A stretch of DNA of 64,000 nt from Scenedesmus sp. ARA3 (GCA_004335835.1 RWJK01001567.1:62001-126000), one strand, 5' to 3'. Positions 12,361 to 24,815 are shown, counted from the stretch's first letter. Numbers and translations are program-made. The notes: generated from the letters alone by a model not told the origin.

Positions 12361-15300
12361 ATGGCTTTTGAAGCATACGAGCCCAGCGTAGTTGTTGACG
12401 AGTTTGCGCGCAAGATCGACTCGCTGTGCGTCTGGGAAGACAACCTTATCGCTGGCTTGAGCGATGGCAGCCTGCTGTTCTTCCAGGAGCAGCAGCAGGG
12501 CAGTGAGCAGGGCTCTAGCAGGCGCCTCAGCTCATGGCAGGTGACTCGAGTGCAGAAGAACTTTGGGAAGCGGGGTGTGCAGCAGCTACAGGCTCTCGAG
12601 AACAAGCCGTACCTGCTGAGCTTGTCAGGTGCGCAGCAAGCAGCCTGCAGCAGCAGCAGCGGGATGCTTTGCAAAGGCAGCAGCAGGAGCGGTGTCACCA
12701 GGCACAGCAACAGCTGCATGCACTCTGGATGCTAGAGGCTAGACCGCAATATCAATGGGGTCTTGTTAAGCCTTGAGTAGTTTTGACCACAGGAGCAACA
12801 GGCTTTTACGTCCGATGCTCTCTCTGATGGCAGCTGCGGTGCATGCACCCCTCCACCCGCTCACCTTTGTTGTCAGTTCTCAACCAGCACTACCTAAGCA
12901 TCACCAAGATGGTGTTATACAGCAGCTGCGGCCGCACACATAGCTACTGTAGCATCAGCACTATCGCAGAAGCCAGTTGTAGCGCGTGCAATCCAAGTGC
13001 AGCACAACGCATGCAAGCCCCAAACCTCACAACCACACTACACTGTATACTTCCCATTGTTGCAAGAAAAGACGCCACAGTGAGCACAAGTGCTGCTGCC
13101 ATTGGCACTATACCAACTGCTGCTGCTGCTGCTGCCAGATGATGGTGTGCAGCTGCACCGCCTGCCGGAGCTGCAGCTGGTGTCTGCTGCCAGCCGCACT
13201 GCACGCGGAGCAGCAGCGTTCGCATGGGATGAGGGACGGCAGCTGCTGGCAACAGCAGTCAAGAAGAAGGTGTGTGTATGTGCTGTGGTTGATGAGATTG
13301 TATGCATCTGCTGTTTGTGGAAGTAGGCGGTTGGCGGCAGGCGCAGTGTAGTGTTGCACTCAGCGGTTGCATGGGACGAGGGAGGGCAGCTGCTGGCGAC
13401 AGCAGTCAAGAAGAATGCGTGTGTGCTGCAGTTGTTAAGTTTGTAAGCATCTGCTGTTTGTGGCAGTAGGCGGTTGTCAGCAGGCACAGTAGTATTGCAC
13501 TCAGCATTCGCATGGGACGATGGCAGACAGCTGCTGGCAACAACAGTCAGAAAAGATGGTGTGTGTGCTGCAGTCGGTCACGGCATTGCTGGTTGCTTGT
13601 GGCGGCGGGTTGACAGGCGACAGCAAGCTTTCGGACAACTATAGCTGTACAGCAGGATGTGCCCTTTTGTTGCAGTTGTGTTTTGCTGCTTGATCTGCTG
13701 CCACATCAGCAGTCGGCAGCGCATCAGCAACCACCCTCACACATACCTCACTTTTTGTCACACTTTTTCACCGCCGCGTCCTGGGTCACACTTTTTCCAG
13801 ATCATCAGCCACCAGCTGGACATCGGTCACACTTTCCTGGAGATGACAGAGTACGAGCTGCCGGAGGCGCCCTGCTGCATCACATGGGTGGGGCCCAACA
13901 TACTGCTGGGTGAGCAGAAATTTAAAGTATGTTGATAGGACAAGATGTGTCGCAGCTGCTGCTGTTGCTGTGATGGGCAGCAGCACTGCTGCATCACATG
14001 GGTGGAGCGTAACATACTGCTGGGCGAGCAAAGTGTCACAAAGCACCGTTTCATGTTTATCATCGCACAGATTTTGTGGCAGCTGCTGCTGTTACTGCTG
14101 CATTGACTGTGATGGGCAGCAGCACTGGCGCCTCACCCGGTGGGGCCCAACATACTGCTGGATGAGAAGTCAGTAATTGCAGACTATGTGTCAGGCCCTG
14201 CTGCTGCAATGGCAGGGCACGCTGCTGGATGCTCTCCACTTACATATCACGCCTTGCTTTGTTCTTGCAGCTGCTCCAACCGTGTAACATGTTACATGAC
14301 GCGTCATATAACACAATTAAAATGCATGTGTTTGGGTTATTTCTGCAGGCACGCTCAAAAGCTACTGGCTGATTGTGCCAGCAGCCAGCCAGGCAGTGGA
14401 GGTTCTGCCAGGCACAGTAGTGATGATGTACCAGCCGTATAATATGTTACCAGACATGTCATATAACATAAACACACTGCTATATTGTGTTACTTTTGCA
14501 GGCACGCCCAAGAGCTACTGGCTGATTGTGCCAGCAGCCAGCCAGGCAGTGGAGGTACTGCCAGGCACAGTAGTGATGATGTACCCAGCCGTATATTATG
14601 TTACAAAACATGTCATATAACACAAACACGATGTTACATGTTACATTGTGTTACTTTTGCAGGCACGGCCAAGAGCTACTGGCTGATTGTGCCAGCAGCC
14701 AGCCAGGCAGTGGAGGTACTGCCAGGCACAGTGGTGATGATGTACCCTGCTGTACAACCGCAGCTGCTGTTTGCAGCCGGGAGTCATGCGCCAGTGCTGA
14801 CTCACCTCGCATCAGGTGAGGCACGGCAGCATGCATACTGCATTTGAAAATAGCCATATGTCATGATTGAGGGTGTGGAGTGCCTGTACTGCTTGGGATT
14901 TTGTGGAAAGACACTGTGGCTATGATGTTCCCTGCTGTACAAACGCTGCTGCATGTTGCAGCAGGATTTGTACCGTTCATCTGCGCTGAAATAAGAAGCA
15001 CCCACTGCTCTGCTGCAGGCGAGGCGCTGGTCACCAAAGATGCCATCAGTTACTTCCTGGGCCCTGATGGTAAGCCCTCGCGCAAAACTACACTCAGCTG
15101 GAGCGCGCCGCCGAACGCGCTAGCAGCTGGGCGGCAGTACGTTGCGGCGCTGCTGCCGGGCTGTGTGGAGGTCAAGAGCATCAGCAGGGCAGGTGCAGCC
15201 ACAGCTGCACAGGTGAGAATGTGTTATTGTTGCTATGTTTATCAAACATCTTCTGTTGCATCAGGTGAACAGTTGTTATTTTTGAGTTGTTTTGCATTAC

Positions 15301-15550
15301 ATGTGTGACCATCTGTGGAGGTGAAAAGCATCAGCAGCAAAGGCCCGGCAGCAGCTGGCTTGCTGGCTTGCTGGGTTGCACATGATGCGGCAACAACCCT
15401 GCAGCAGCAGCAGGACCATAGAAAGCCACTGTTTTTTCACAATAGCGACACCTATGCTGTTGCTGTTGCTGCTGTCATGTGCTGCTCACACCCTGCAGAC
15501 GCTGCTGCTGCCAGGCTGACTGTTGCCGCATCCACCACCCCCTAAAGCAC

Positions 15551-15584
<34 letters not shown>

Positions 15585-15714
15585 TGTCCAAACGCTGTAG
15601 ACGCTGCTGCTGCCAGGCATGACTGTGGCTGCCCCCACCCCTCAAGCACAGACAAAACCTTACAGCCGTTGCTTCTGCCAGGCATGACTGTGGTCGCACA
15701 CACCTTGACATGAC

Positions 15715-15762
<48 letters not shown>

Positions 15763-15931
15763 ACTTTCCATATGCTACTCTACCTGCTGCAGACGCTGCT
15801 GCAGCCAGGCATGACTGTTGCTGCCCCCACCCCCTCAAGCGCCGGCTGCCTCTACATCGCCTCAAGCACTGACAAAAGCATCCGGCAGCTGCTGCCAAAC
15901 ACGAATGTTGCAGCAATTATTACCCTGAAAC

Positions 15932-15981
<50 letters not shown>

Positions 15982-16475
15982 AATCCCCGCAGACGCTGCT
16001 GCTGCCAGGCATGACTGTTGCCGCACCCACCCCTTCAGGCGCCGGCTGCCTGTACATCGCCTCAAGCACAGACAAAGGCATCCGGCAGCTGCTGCCGGTC
16101 CCTTTGGAGAGGCAGGCGCGTCTGCTGGCCGCTGCCGGGGACTTCCAGGGAGCACTGGAGCTTCTGTCACTAATGGAAGATGAGGAGGCAGCAGCAGCAG
16201 CAGCAGCAGCAGGGAGTGAGGCAGAGGGTGATGCGGCCGGTGGAGGCAATGCAGCAGCAGCAGCAGCAGCAGCAGCGAAGAGGCAGCAGCTGGAAGATGT
16301 GCTGCGGCTGCGGTTTGGCTTCCATCTGTTTGAAGGTGGGTTTGGTGCAAGTATGCGGTGCAATGTAATGGCAAACAAAGTCTGTTCGTTCAGGAAGCAG
16401 AACTTTTACAGTTCTGTCTGTGCTATTCTGTGCTTGACGCGGCAGCTGCTGCTGCCATTCTCCCTGCCTCACCTC

Positions 16476-16508
<33 letters not shown>

Positions 16509-16651
16509 ATGCAGCCGGCGAGCCTGACGAGGCTCTCACTCAGTCCAGCATGTGCTCAGAGCCAGACCCGCTGCTGCTGCTGCGGCTGCTGCTGCTGCTG
16601 CTGCTGCGGCGGCGGCGGCGGCGGCGGCTGTACCCATCACATCACATCACT

Positions 16652-16683
<32 letters not shown>

Positions 16684-16850
16684 TGCCGCTGCTGCTGCTG
16701 CTGCCGTCCTCCTTACCTCACCTGGTTACTGCTGCTGCTGCGGCTGCTGCTGCCATGCAGCCGGCGAGCCTGACGAGGCCCTCACTCAGTTCAGCATGTG
16801 CTCTGAGCCAGACCCGCTGCTGCTTCTGCTGCTGCCGTCTACATCACCTC

Positions 16851-16942
<92 letters not shown>

Positions 16943-19900
16943 AGCCGGCGAGCCTGACGAGGCTCTCACACAGTTCAGCATGTGCTCTGAGCCAGACCCG
17001 CTGCTGCTGCTGCGGCTGTACCCTAGCCTTGTGCCCGAAAAGTTCCTGCCGCTGCTGCCAAGCAGTGCATATGGGGAGCCACTGCCTGACTTGGCAGCAG
17101 GAGCAGCAGAGGCTGGCAGCAGCAGCAGCAGCGGCAGCAGCAGTATGAGACGGAAGGGCAGCAGCAAAGCTGACGTGTCGGGTGCAGTGGGTGTGGTTGT
17201 GCCGTACTTGCTGAGTCATCGGACGCGGCTGCTGGCTTCGTTGGAAGAAGCTGCTGCTGCTGCGAGCAAGCAGCAGCAGCAGCAGCAGCAGGGGAAGGAT
17301 GTCAGTTCTGCTGCTGCAGGCCTGACTAACGGCGAGGCAGCAGCAGCAACAAGCAGCAGCAGCAGCAGGCAGCGTAGCAAGCAGGAGCTTGAGCTAGTGG
17401 CAGCAGTCATAGACACAGCCATTTTGCGAGCAATGCTGCTACAGCCGGATAGCGGAGCGCTGCTGCGGCTGCTGCAGCAGACAAACTATGTGGATTTGGA
17501 AGATGGGGAGGCGGTGCTGACGGCTGCGGGGCGTTACGCTGAGCTGGCGGCGTTATACCAATATAACAGGTCAGTAGAGGTGGCCACATTCTTTGAGAGT
17601 GAGCGCAGACCGCAGCCGCAGCAGTCGCAGGCATCACATCAAAGCACACGGGGCACAGTTTGCTTCCTGATCAATACTTTAAATGCGGGCCACTGTTTTG
17701 AAAGCCATATGCGTTGGGCCTGGAAATGTGCTTGTGCCTTTTGTGTGCATGGCTTCGCTGATCATTGAAACCTAATTGTATTATCAATATATCATGAATG
17801 AATAATAATTCCTTAATTCGTAAAACAAAGAGACATTGTGTGGTGTTTGTGCCTGCAGGCGTCACGCGCAGGGCCTGGCGCTGCTGCAGCAGCTGAGTCA
17901 GGGGCCTGAGGGCATGGCTGTTCTTTGTCACAACTCTTTGCAATATATTTCATTCCAATAGTGACAGACTGTTTTGGTGTTTGCCTGCAGGCGTCACGCG
18001 CAGGGGCTGGCGCTGCTGCAGCAGCTGAGTCAGCGCCCTGAGGGCATGCTGGTGCCGCCCAGCGGAGCAGCAGCAGACCTGAAGGGGCTGCCTGGCGTGT
18101 GGGCGGCAGTTAGGTGCGTGTACTGTGTTCAAAAACAAACGGCCATCTGCTTTCCATCATGACTGCTGTTGCGCCAGCCTGCCTCCAAGTGGAGCAGCAG
18201 CAGACCTGAAGGGCCTGCCTGGCGTGTGGGCAGCAGTCAGGTGCGTGTACTGTTTGCCTACTAGATTGTGAAGGCGTGTGATGCTTGTCTGATGTACAGT
18301 CAAGGGGTTGCTGATGGTAGGTGCTGCTTTGGCTTCGCCGGCTTGCCATGCTCCAAACTGGCAGGCTTGACAGGTGCCATGTGTGGCAATTGGCCAGTTG
18401 GCGAGTGCAATGTTCTGTTCTAGCCTGCCTGCCAGCGGAGCAGCAGCAGACCTGAAGGGGCTGCCTGGTGTGTGGGCGGCAGTCAGGTGCGTCACTTGTC
18501 ATGTCTGGTGCAGCGGTGGTGGTGGTAGGTGCTGTGTTGGCCTTGGTGTGCTTGTAATGTACTAAAGTGACAGGCCTGCCTGCATGTGGGCGGCAGACAG
18601 GTGCGTCACTTGCTGGTGATGGCCAGAAGGCAGCTGGTGTTTGTGAGTGCTGCTCTTTGTAGCCTGCCGCCCAGCTGAGCAGCAGCAGACCTGAAGGGCC
18701 TGCCTGGTGTGTGGGCGGCAGTCAGGTGCGTGCAATGTTTGCCTACTAGATTGTTAAGCCGTGCGATGCTTGTCTGATGCATCGTGAAGGGGTTGCTGAT
18801 GGGAGGTGCTGCTTTGGCTTTGCATGGGTGGTGGGTGGGTGGGTGGGTGGGTGCTGGCTGCTGGCCCTGAGGCGGGGCTGGAAGCACAGGGCAGTCTGTA
18901 CAAGTTCACATTGCACCTCTCACAAGCCAACATGATAGTCAAGAAAATGCTCTTGTGTTTTGCAAAAATCGAAAGAAAAAAAATTGAAAAAGACAAAGCT
19001 TCCTCTTGAAATTCTTGGATGCGTGTCACCCCTTTGCGCAGGTACCTGATTGGGATGCAGCCGCAGGACCTGCAGCTGCTGGTGCAGCATACGGGCTGGG
19101 TGCTGGGCGCTGACCCCGAGGCGGGGCGTTGCAGTCCAAAACACGCTTGATAAATGACAACTCAACTGAAATTTATCTGCTGTTGCACCGCTGTGCAGGT
19201 ACCTGATCGACATGCAGCCGCAGGACTTGCAGCTGCTGGTACAGCACGCGGGCTGGGTGCTGACCCTGAAGCGGAGCACTGCAGTCAACAACACGCGTGT
19301 TGAGCAAAAACTTGAATGAAACTTACCTGCTGTTGCACCGCTGTACAGGTACCTGATCAGGTTGCAGCCGCAGGACTTGCAGCTGCTGGTGCAGCATGCA
19401 GGCTGGGTGCTGGCTGCAGGTCACTCCACACACACCTTGATATGACTAACAAATCACTGATACCAATCAATGACTTGCTGTATGTTATTGCTTTGCAGGT
19501 ATCTGATCGGCATGTAGCCGCAGGACCTGCATCTGCTGGTGCAGCACGCCGGCTGGGTGCTCCTCATATACCCATGACAAGACACGAGTCCACGAACATT
19601 TGTATTGTTGTGCCGCAGGTACCTGATCGGCATGCAGCCGCAGGACCTGCAGCTGCTGGTGCAGCATGCGGGCTGGGTGCTGGGCGCTGACCCTGAGGCG
19701 GGGCTGGAGGCGCTGCTGGCGATGAACCCCCCGCTGAAACCCGACTTGGTCATGCCCATTATGCAGGTAGGTGGTTATTGTATGCAAAACGTTTGTGTGT
19801 AGAAACAAGGTTCGGTGTGTGGAAAAGGTTGTGTGTGTTTTTTTTGTCGTTGCATGGTTGGTGGTGCAGTGAAGTAATGTGCTGGTAAAGGTGCTGGTGA

Positions 19901-22078
19901 GTATCGCTATGGTGCTACTATCATCAGCGAAGGTTCAAGGGTCTGGTGTGACTCTGTTGCCTGGCTGTTGATCCCGAGGCGGGGCTGGAGGCGCTGCTGG
20001 TGATGAACCCTCCGCTGAAACCTGACCTGGTCATGCCCATCATGCAGGTAGGTGGTTATTGTGTGCAGAATGGTTTGTTTGTTGAAACAAAGTGTATGGT
20101 GTTGGTTGCGTGTGTTTGTGTTTTTGCCTGGTTGACGGTGGATAGCTCAAAGCAGTGTGCAGGTGATGGAGCACACCAGTACTGCTGTAGTGCTACCATG
20201 ATAGCCAGGGGTGTGCAGGTCTGGTGTCACTCTGTTTGCCTGGGTACATCCTGAGGCGGGGCTGGAGGCGCTGCTGGCGATGAACCCTCCGCTGAAACCC
20301 GACCTGGTCATGCCCATCATGCAGGTAGGGGTGTTTGTTTGCAGGACGTCTGGCTTGACGAAACAAGGTGTATGGTGTTGGTTGCGTGTGTTTGTGTTTT
20401 TGCCTGGGCGCTGGTTCAAAGCTCGAAGCAGTGTGCAGGCAAAGGTGCCCGCCAGCGCCGCTGCGGTGCTGCCATCATTGGCATGGGTTTGCAGGTCTGG
20501 TGTCACTCGGTTTGCCTGCCTTACGCCTCAAGGCAGGGTTGGAGGCGCTGCTGGTCATGAACTTCCCACCAGGGAGCCTTTTGCACTGTGAACTTCCCAA
20601 CCCAGAAAAGCATGTGGCCACCTACGCGGCAGCGTACAACTGATCACTACTGGAGCAGGCACACATCTGCAGTGCGGTGTGTACCTTGCGCCAGCACTGG
20701 ACCTGGGCCTAGTATCACCCACCAGATGTTGTCTACGGACTTTTCACCATGAACAGTAACGCATTAGCACTGTGAACTTCTTGCCCTGCAGGAGCATGCG
20801 CCCACCTACACTGCCGTGTATCTGGAGTCCGCACCTGACCTGGGGCTGGTGACACCAACTGTTATGCACTGTGAACTTCCCACCATGAAATCAAAACACT
20901 GTGAACTTCTTGCCCTGCAGGAGCATGCGCCCACCTACACTGCCGTGTACCTAGAGTCAGCACTCGACCTGGGGCTGGTGTCACCAGCCGTTACGTACTG
21001 TTACCCGCTCACCATGAACTCCATGACACTGTGAACTTCTCGCCTTGCAGGAGCATGCGCCCACCTACACTGCCGTGTACCTGGAGTCGGCACTTGACCT
21101 GGGGCTGGTGTCACCGGGTGAAGTTCACAGCGAGCTGCTGCTGATCTACCTGCACATGGCCCTTGAGGAGGAGCGGGAAGGAGAGCAGAGGTGAGCCTGG
21201 TGTCTTTGGTGTCACTAGTTACACTAGTTACACTAGTATACTGTAAGTCAGGCTGCATGATGCGTGCCGCAGACCGGCTATGGCAGGGTCGGCAGCGCTG
21301 CAGCTTGTACTCTGTAATTTTGCACATCTTGCTTTCACAATATGTGCCGCTGCCACTCATGGGCCAGCTTCCCATTTGGCGTCGAGCACGCAGACGGTTT
21401 CTTCTGATTTCATATGTGCTTGCTTCTGCTGCACCAAAGGGCCACATCCGAAGCTGTTGTCGGCACCTGCCCAAAACCTCATTCAAAGTCCCTTCCCTCT
21501 TCCTTCAAGCGTGCTACCCTGCTGCCTTCTTTCCAACTCCTGCTGCGCTTTTATGCACATGCAGCTCGGCCGCACATGCCCAGCAGCTATCCCTGTCAGA
21601 CCTACTTGTCTCAATGCCCAAGCAGCTGCTGAAGCTCTTCCCTGACACCATTACTGATTTGCGTATGCATCCGCTGCACTAACAGCCACATCCCAAGCTG
21701 CTGTGGTCCACACAAAAGTCTACCGTAACAGCAAGTCCCTAGTGCTTGACTTTGGTACATCTCTAATGTGTGCCGGCCTGCTTCCTGCTTCCTGCTGTGC
21801 TGTCCTGTGTGCAATGTAGCTCTGCGGCACATGCCCGGCAGCTATCCCTGTCAGACCTGCTTGTCTCAAGGCCCCGGCAGCTGCTGAAGCTCTTCCCTGA
21901 TGACAAGGCGCAGTGGGGTGCCCCAACGCCCCGCGCCTCGCAATCCGGCGGCGCTGCTGCTGCTGCTGCTGCTGCTAGCTTTGCAGCTAGCCCGGAGAAG
22001 CAGCAAGAGAGCACGGCGCAGCAAGATGCCGCTGCAGCAGCAGATGATGCAGCAGGAAAGGAAGCACCTGGTCGGCCT

Positions 22079-22110
<32 letters not shown>

Positions 22111-24098
22111 CAGCAGTGCGCTGGCGGATCCCAACCACCCGCAGCACAGAAGTGACGCGTACCAGCGGCTGAGGGAGCTGGTGTATGCCTCGGAGCACAT
22201 TGACCCTGAATATGTGCTGGCAAAACTGGGGCAGGTGAGATGGTTTTCACATGACAAGCATATGATGCATTTGAATATATATTATTGAGTACAATAGTAG
22301 GTGTTTATGCCACACATCGATCCTGAGTATGTGCTGGCAAAGCTGGGCCAGGTGAGACGCTACAGCATACAGCTGGTGCATGCATGCCTTGTGTTTGTTG
22401 GTTTGGTGTGTGGTGCCTGTTGTTGTGAGAGCTGGTGTATGCCTCGGAGCACATCGACCGGGAGTATGTGCTGGCAAAGCTGGGCCAGGTGAGATGATGG
22501 AGATACTATCATGTGAGGTGGCACAAGAAAATAAGGAATGTTGGTTCAGTTCAGTGACCAGCTCCACGCACCTCACAACTGCGTCATATCGACACACCCG
22601 CCCACTTGCCATGGTGACACCGTCACCTCTTCTTGGTTGTGTTGCGCAGGGCCAGCTGCTGGAGATCCGTGCGCTGATGCTGGAGCGCTTAGGCCGCCAC
22701 CGCGAAGCCCTATCCTTGTATGCTCATGACCTGGCAGCCATGCCGCTTGCTGAGGCCTACTGCGATCGCGTGTATGAGGCAGGCCTTGCAGCAACAGCAG
22801 CAGCAGCAGGAGGAGGCGGAGGATCTGCTGCAGCAGCAGCAGCAGCAGCTGACGGCAGTTCAGAAGGGGCAGAAGTTGAGGCAGAAGGTGCTAAGTCTGG
22901 CAATAGTGGCAGCAGCCCTTGGAGCATTCACCGCCGCATCCCCAGCAGCAGCAGCAGCAGCAGCCGCGGTCCTGGTGGTGGGCCGGGTGGTGGGCTGGGC
23001 GGCCAGTTTCCTGCAGGCAGTCCTGCAAGCACCGGCCGGCTGGCGGGCGCTGCTGCAGGGCCTAGCTGGGGCAGGGTGCTGCCGGGCAAGCTGCAGCAGC
23101 AGCAGCAGGCGCGGCAGCAGCAGCAGCAGCGTCGGGGCCGGCGGGCGCTGGGGCAGGGTGGCGGGCGGGGGTGGGCTGCGATGCCGTTTGGCTCGCGGCC
23201 GCATGACATCTACATGGAGCTGGTGGATGCTGTGCTGCAGGTGAGCATCATGTTTTCCCTAGTTCAATGCGCACTGTTAGCTTGTTTCAATCAATGAAGC
23301 TTGTTTTGGATAATGAAGCTTGTTTTTGGGGTAGGGTTCACAGCCGCATGACATCTACTTGGAGCTGGCGGATGCTGTGCTGCAGGCGGTGTTCAGCCAT
23401 TCCTTTTTTTACTCATACTAGTAAACTGTGTTGCATTGGGTTTTCAAGCTTGTTTCTGGGGATTGCAGTCACATGCCATCTACATGGAGCTGGTGGATGC
23501 TGTGCTGCAGGTGGGCGGCAGCTTTTCTGCCTGGGTTGATTGTCATCAATGATGCTATATATCATTCTCTGAATAGCAAGTAATTGCTCACCCACCCAGC
23601 ACAGGCTCTCTCCTGCCGGCCCAGCACTTTGCTGCTGTGTTGAGTCGTGCATGTGCCATTTGAAATGCTTGCCACCCCAGCTGCCTGCACTGACGCTCTA
23701 CTGCTTGCTGCTGTACTGCAGGGTCCAACCAAGCAGCAAGGCAGCAGTGCAGCAGCGGGCGCTGCTGCCGGGCAGCAGCAGCAGCAGCAGCAGGTTGTGG
23801 TTGACCAGAGCGCCTGGCAGCAGCTGGCGCAGCTGCTGTCAAAGAAGGTTGACCGCATCAACCACCTGCAGGTGCGTTTGAATATTAGGATCTAGCTGTG
23901 GGGTTGGGGTTTGGGTTTTAGGCTACTTGATGGCTGGGCGGAGTCAACCAAGGTCATGTTGCGTATTGGCAAGCGCTTTTCATGATAGGTGCAGGGTGCT
24001 GCTGTGTATTGGCCTCTTAGCCCAGTGATGGGAGTTGAACTGTGCATCTACCCAAGCATCTTGACATGCATGTGCTGAACTTGATTCACCCTAGTTCA

Positions 24099-24155
<57 letters not shown>

Positions 24156-24243
24156 AACAGGTGTTGCAAGTGCTGCCGCAGCAGCTGCCACTATCTGACG
24201 TGGCGTCGCTGCTGTGAAGCATGCTGCTGCACAACACTGACCA

Positions 24244-24276
<33 letters not shown>

Positions 24277-24721
24277 ACTACTGCTAACAGGTGCTGCAGG
24301 TGCTGCCGCAGCAGCTGCCTCTATCTGATGTGGCGCCGCTGCTGTCGAGCATGCTGCTGCACAACACGGAGCAGAAGCGCAACCTGTCAGTAGTGCATGC
24401 GCTGCGCAGGGCAGAGAACCTCATGGCCCGCGAGGACCTGGTCAAAGTCAAACAACGGTCTGTTACTTTGACGTTTGACCGCGCGTGCTGCATCTGTCAC
24501 AAGCGTATGGGGGGTGCAGTGTCAGTGGCTTGGCCAAACGGGTCTCTGGCGCACTATTTGTGTTATAAACGCAGCGTTGCAGAACAGCAGGGGCAGAAAG
24601 GGCAGCCGCTGTGGGAAAGTATAGGCGGGGCTGCAGCAGTAGCTGCTGCGGGGCCTTGGGGAGCGGCAGCTGGAGGTGGCAGCAGCAGTGGTGGCGGGAA
24701 TAACAGCAGCTGGGGCCAGGC

Positions 24722-24753
<32 letters not shown>

Positions 24754-24815
24754 CCGATGGGGAGCACGAGGCAAGTGGTGGTTGGGGAGGCTTGGTAGCT
24801 GCTGTGGCGCACTAG
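12361..24815 (+). CDS. VPS39: VPS39/VAM6, HOPS (class C Vps) tethering subunit
   Basis: Exons: 12361-12628, 13139-13269, 13801-13909, 14663-14815, 15019-15212, 15993-16335, 16945-17569, 17991-18113, 19619-19766, 21051-21190, 21820-22234, 22650-23240, 23722-23871, 24291-24815; they join in phase to 1304 aa. The N-terminus (MAFEAYEP, WEDNLIAGLSDGSLLFF) and the next ~300 residues fit the CNH (citron homology) propeller of VPS39; then clathrin-type helical repeats (YLLSHRTRLLASLEE, YAELAALYQYNR, ALMLERLGRHREALSLYAHDL); the C-terminus has the Vps39 zinc-binding end (CCICHKRMGG, WPNGSLAHYLC). Family knowledge: HOPS tethers late endosomes and vacuoles through Rab7. The protein is about 400 aa longer than the animal one because of Ala, Gln, Ser and Gly-rich loops written with GCN/CAG/AGC codons. 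Almost every intron holds duplicated exon edges. The ATG at 12361 starts the first conserved block. Confidence 0.93.
13340..13560 (+). repeat. two decoy copies of the 3' edge of VPS39 exon 2
   Basis: Two diverged repeats of the exon segment reading FAWDEGRQLLATAVKK plus the start of the intron, after the real donor at 13270. Copy 2 has changed its splice junction (AAGAATGCG) and copy 3 carries further substitutions. Confidence 0.85.
13980..14170 (+). repeat. two decoy copies of the 3' edge of VPS39 exon 3
   Basis: CCITWV-like and W/VGPNILL-like segments recur at about 13987-14034 and 14129-14165. The GTGAGC donor of the real exon is mutated to GCGAGC and ATGAGA in the copies. Confidence 0.85.
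14349..14600 (+). repeat. two decoy copies of the 5' edge of VPS39 exon 4
   Basis: Acceptor plus the segment reading KSYWLIVPAASQAVEVLPG occurs at 14349 and 14502, then a third time as the real exon at 14663. Spacing is about 153 and 161 nt. The copies stop at the MMYQP/MMYPA region and run into intron sequence. Confidence 0.9.
15310..15350 (+). repeat. decoy copy of the 3' edge of VPS39 exon 5
   Basis: VEVKSISSKG-like sequence repeats the end of exon 5 about 150 nt downstream of it. Confidence 0.6.
15482..15895 (+). repeat. four or so decoy copies of the 5' edge of VPS39 exon 6
   Basis: CAGACGCTGCTGCTGCCAGG-type starts, followed by a reading like MTVAAPTP, occur near 15497, 15600, 15680 and 15790 before the real exon at 15993. 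The copy at 15790-15895 is the longest and extends to RQLLP. CTG tracts separate the copies. Confidence 0.85.
16505..16830 (+). repeat. two decoy copies of the 5' edge of VPS39 exon 7
   Basis: Acceptor plus a segment reading GEPDEALTQ-(S/F)-SMCSEPD is present at about 16508 and 16758, before the real copy at 16945; each is preceded by CTG-rich sequence. Confidence 0.9.
16852..16944 (+). repeat. (CTG)30 tract ending in the CAG acceptor of VPS39 exon 7
   Basis: Thirty uninterrupted CTG units followed by CAG; the exon begins at 16945. This is the longest pure trinucleotide tract in the window. Confidence 0.95.
17856..17915 (+). repeat. decoy copy of the 5' edge of VPS39 exon 8
   Basis: Acceptor and RHAQGLALLQQLSQ-like reading, about 134 nt before the real exon at 17991; it diverges after GPEGM. 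Confidence 0.85.
18175..18730 (+). repeat. about four decoy copies of the 3' edge of VPS39 exon 8
   Basis: GAAADLKGLPGVWAAV-like segments followed by GTGCGT donors recur near 18190-18240, 18430-18487, 18580-18602 (short) and 18670-18726. The true donor is the first one at 18114. Confidence 0.85.
19042..19562 (+). repeat. four decoy copies of the 5' edge of VPS39 exon 9
   Basis: CAG plus YLIGMQPQDLQLLVQHAGWV-type readings begin at about 19042, 19199, 19349 and 19499, spaced 157, 150 and 150 nt; the real exon starts at 19619. The copy at 19499 has an in-frame stop (GCATGTAGCC). Confidence 0.92.
19960..20570 (+). repeat. three decoy copies of the 3' edge of VPS39 exon 9
   Basis: EAGLEALL-x-MNPPLKPDLVMP segments followed by the GTAGG donor recur at about 19975-20047 and 20250-20325; a poorer copy is at 20530-20570. 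The true donor is the first, at 19767. Confidence 0.9.
20793..20990 (+). repeat. two decoy copies of the 5' edge of VPS39 exon 10
   Basis: Acceptor plus EHAPTYTAVYLESA reading at 20793 and 20921, then the real copy at 21051 (spacing 128 and 130 nt). A more decayed relative lies near 20605-20640. Each unit ends with a CACTGTGAACTTC motif. Confidence 0.9.
21553..21655 (+). repeat. decoy copy of the 5' edge of VPS39 exon 11
   Basis: Reading SSAAHAQQLSLSDLLVS repeats the start of the real exon at 21820 about 265 nt earlier. Confidence 0.88.
22310..22495 (+). repeat. two decoy copies of the 3' edge of VPS39 exon 11
   Basis: HIDPEYVLAKLGQ plus GTGAGA donor recurs at about 22314-22352 and 22430-22491; the true donor is at 22235. 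Confidence 0.9.
23337..23515 (+). repeat. two decoy copies of the 3' edge of VPS39 exon 12
   Basis: DIYLELADAVLQ-like and AIYMELVDAVLQ-like segments at about 23341-23388 and 23468-23511; only the second keeps a GTGGGC donor. The true donor is at 23241. Confidence 0.88.
24098..24290 (+). repeat. CTG tracts and one decoy copy of the 5' edge of VPS39 exon 14
   Basis: (CTG)n then AACAG plus the reading VLQVLPQQLPLSDVAS at 24161-24236, followed by a second CTG tract and the real exon at 24291. The decoy has an in-frame TGA at the position of LLSSM. Confidence 0.9.

Noticed and set aside
16358..16957. Long open frames of poly-Cys, poly-Ala or poly-Leu through the CTG tracts of VPS39 introns
   Set aside because: They are alternate readings of CTG repeats and decoy exon edges; the true exon begins at 16945 in phase with the rest of VPS39.
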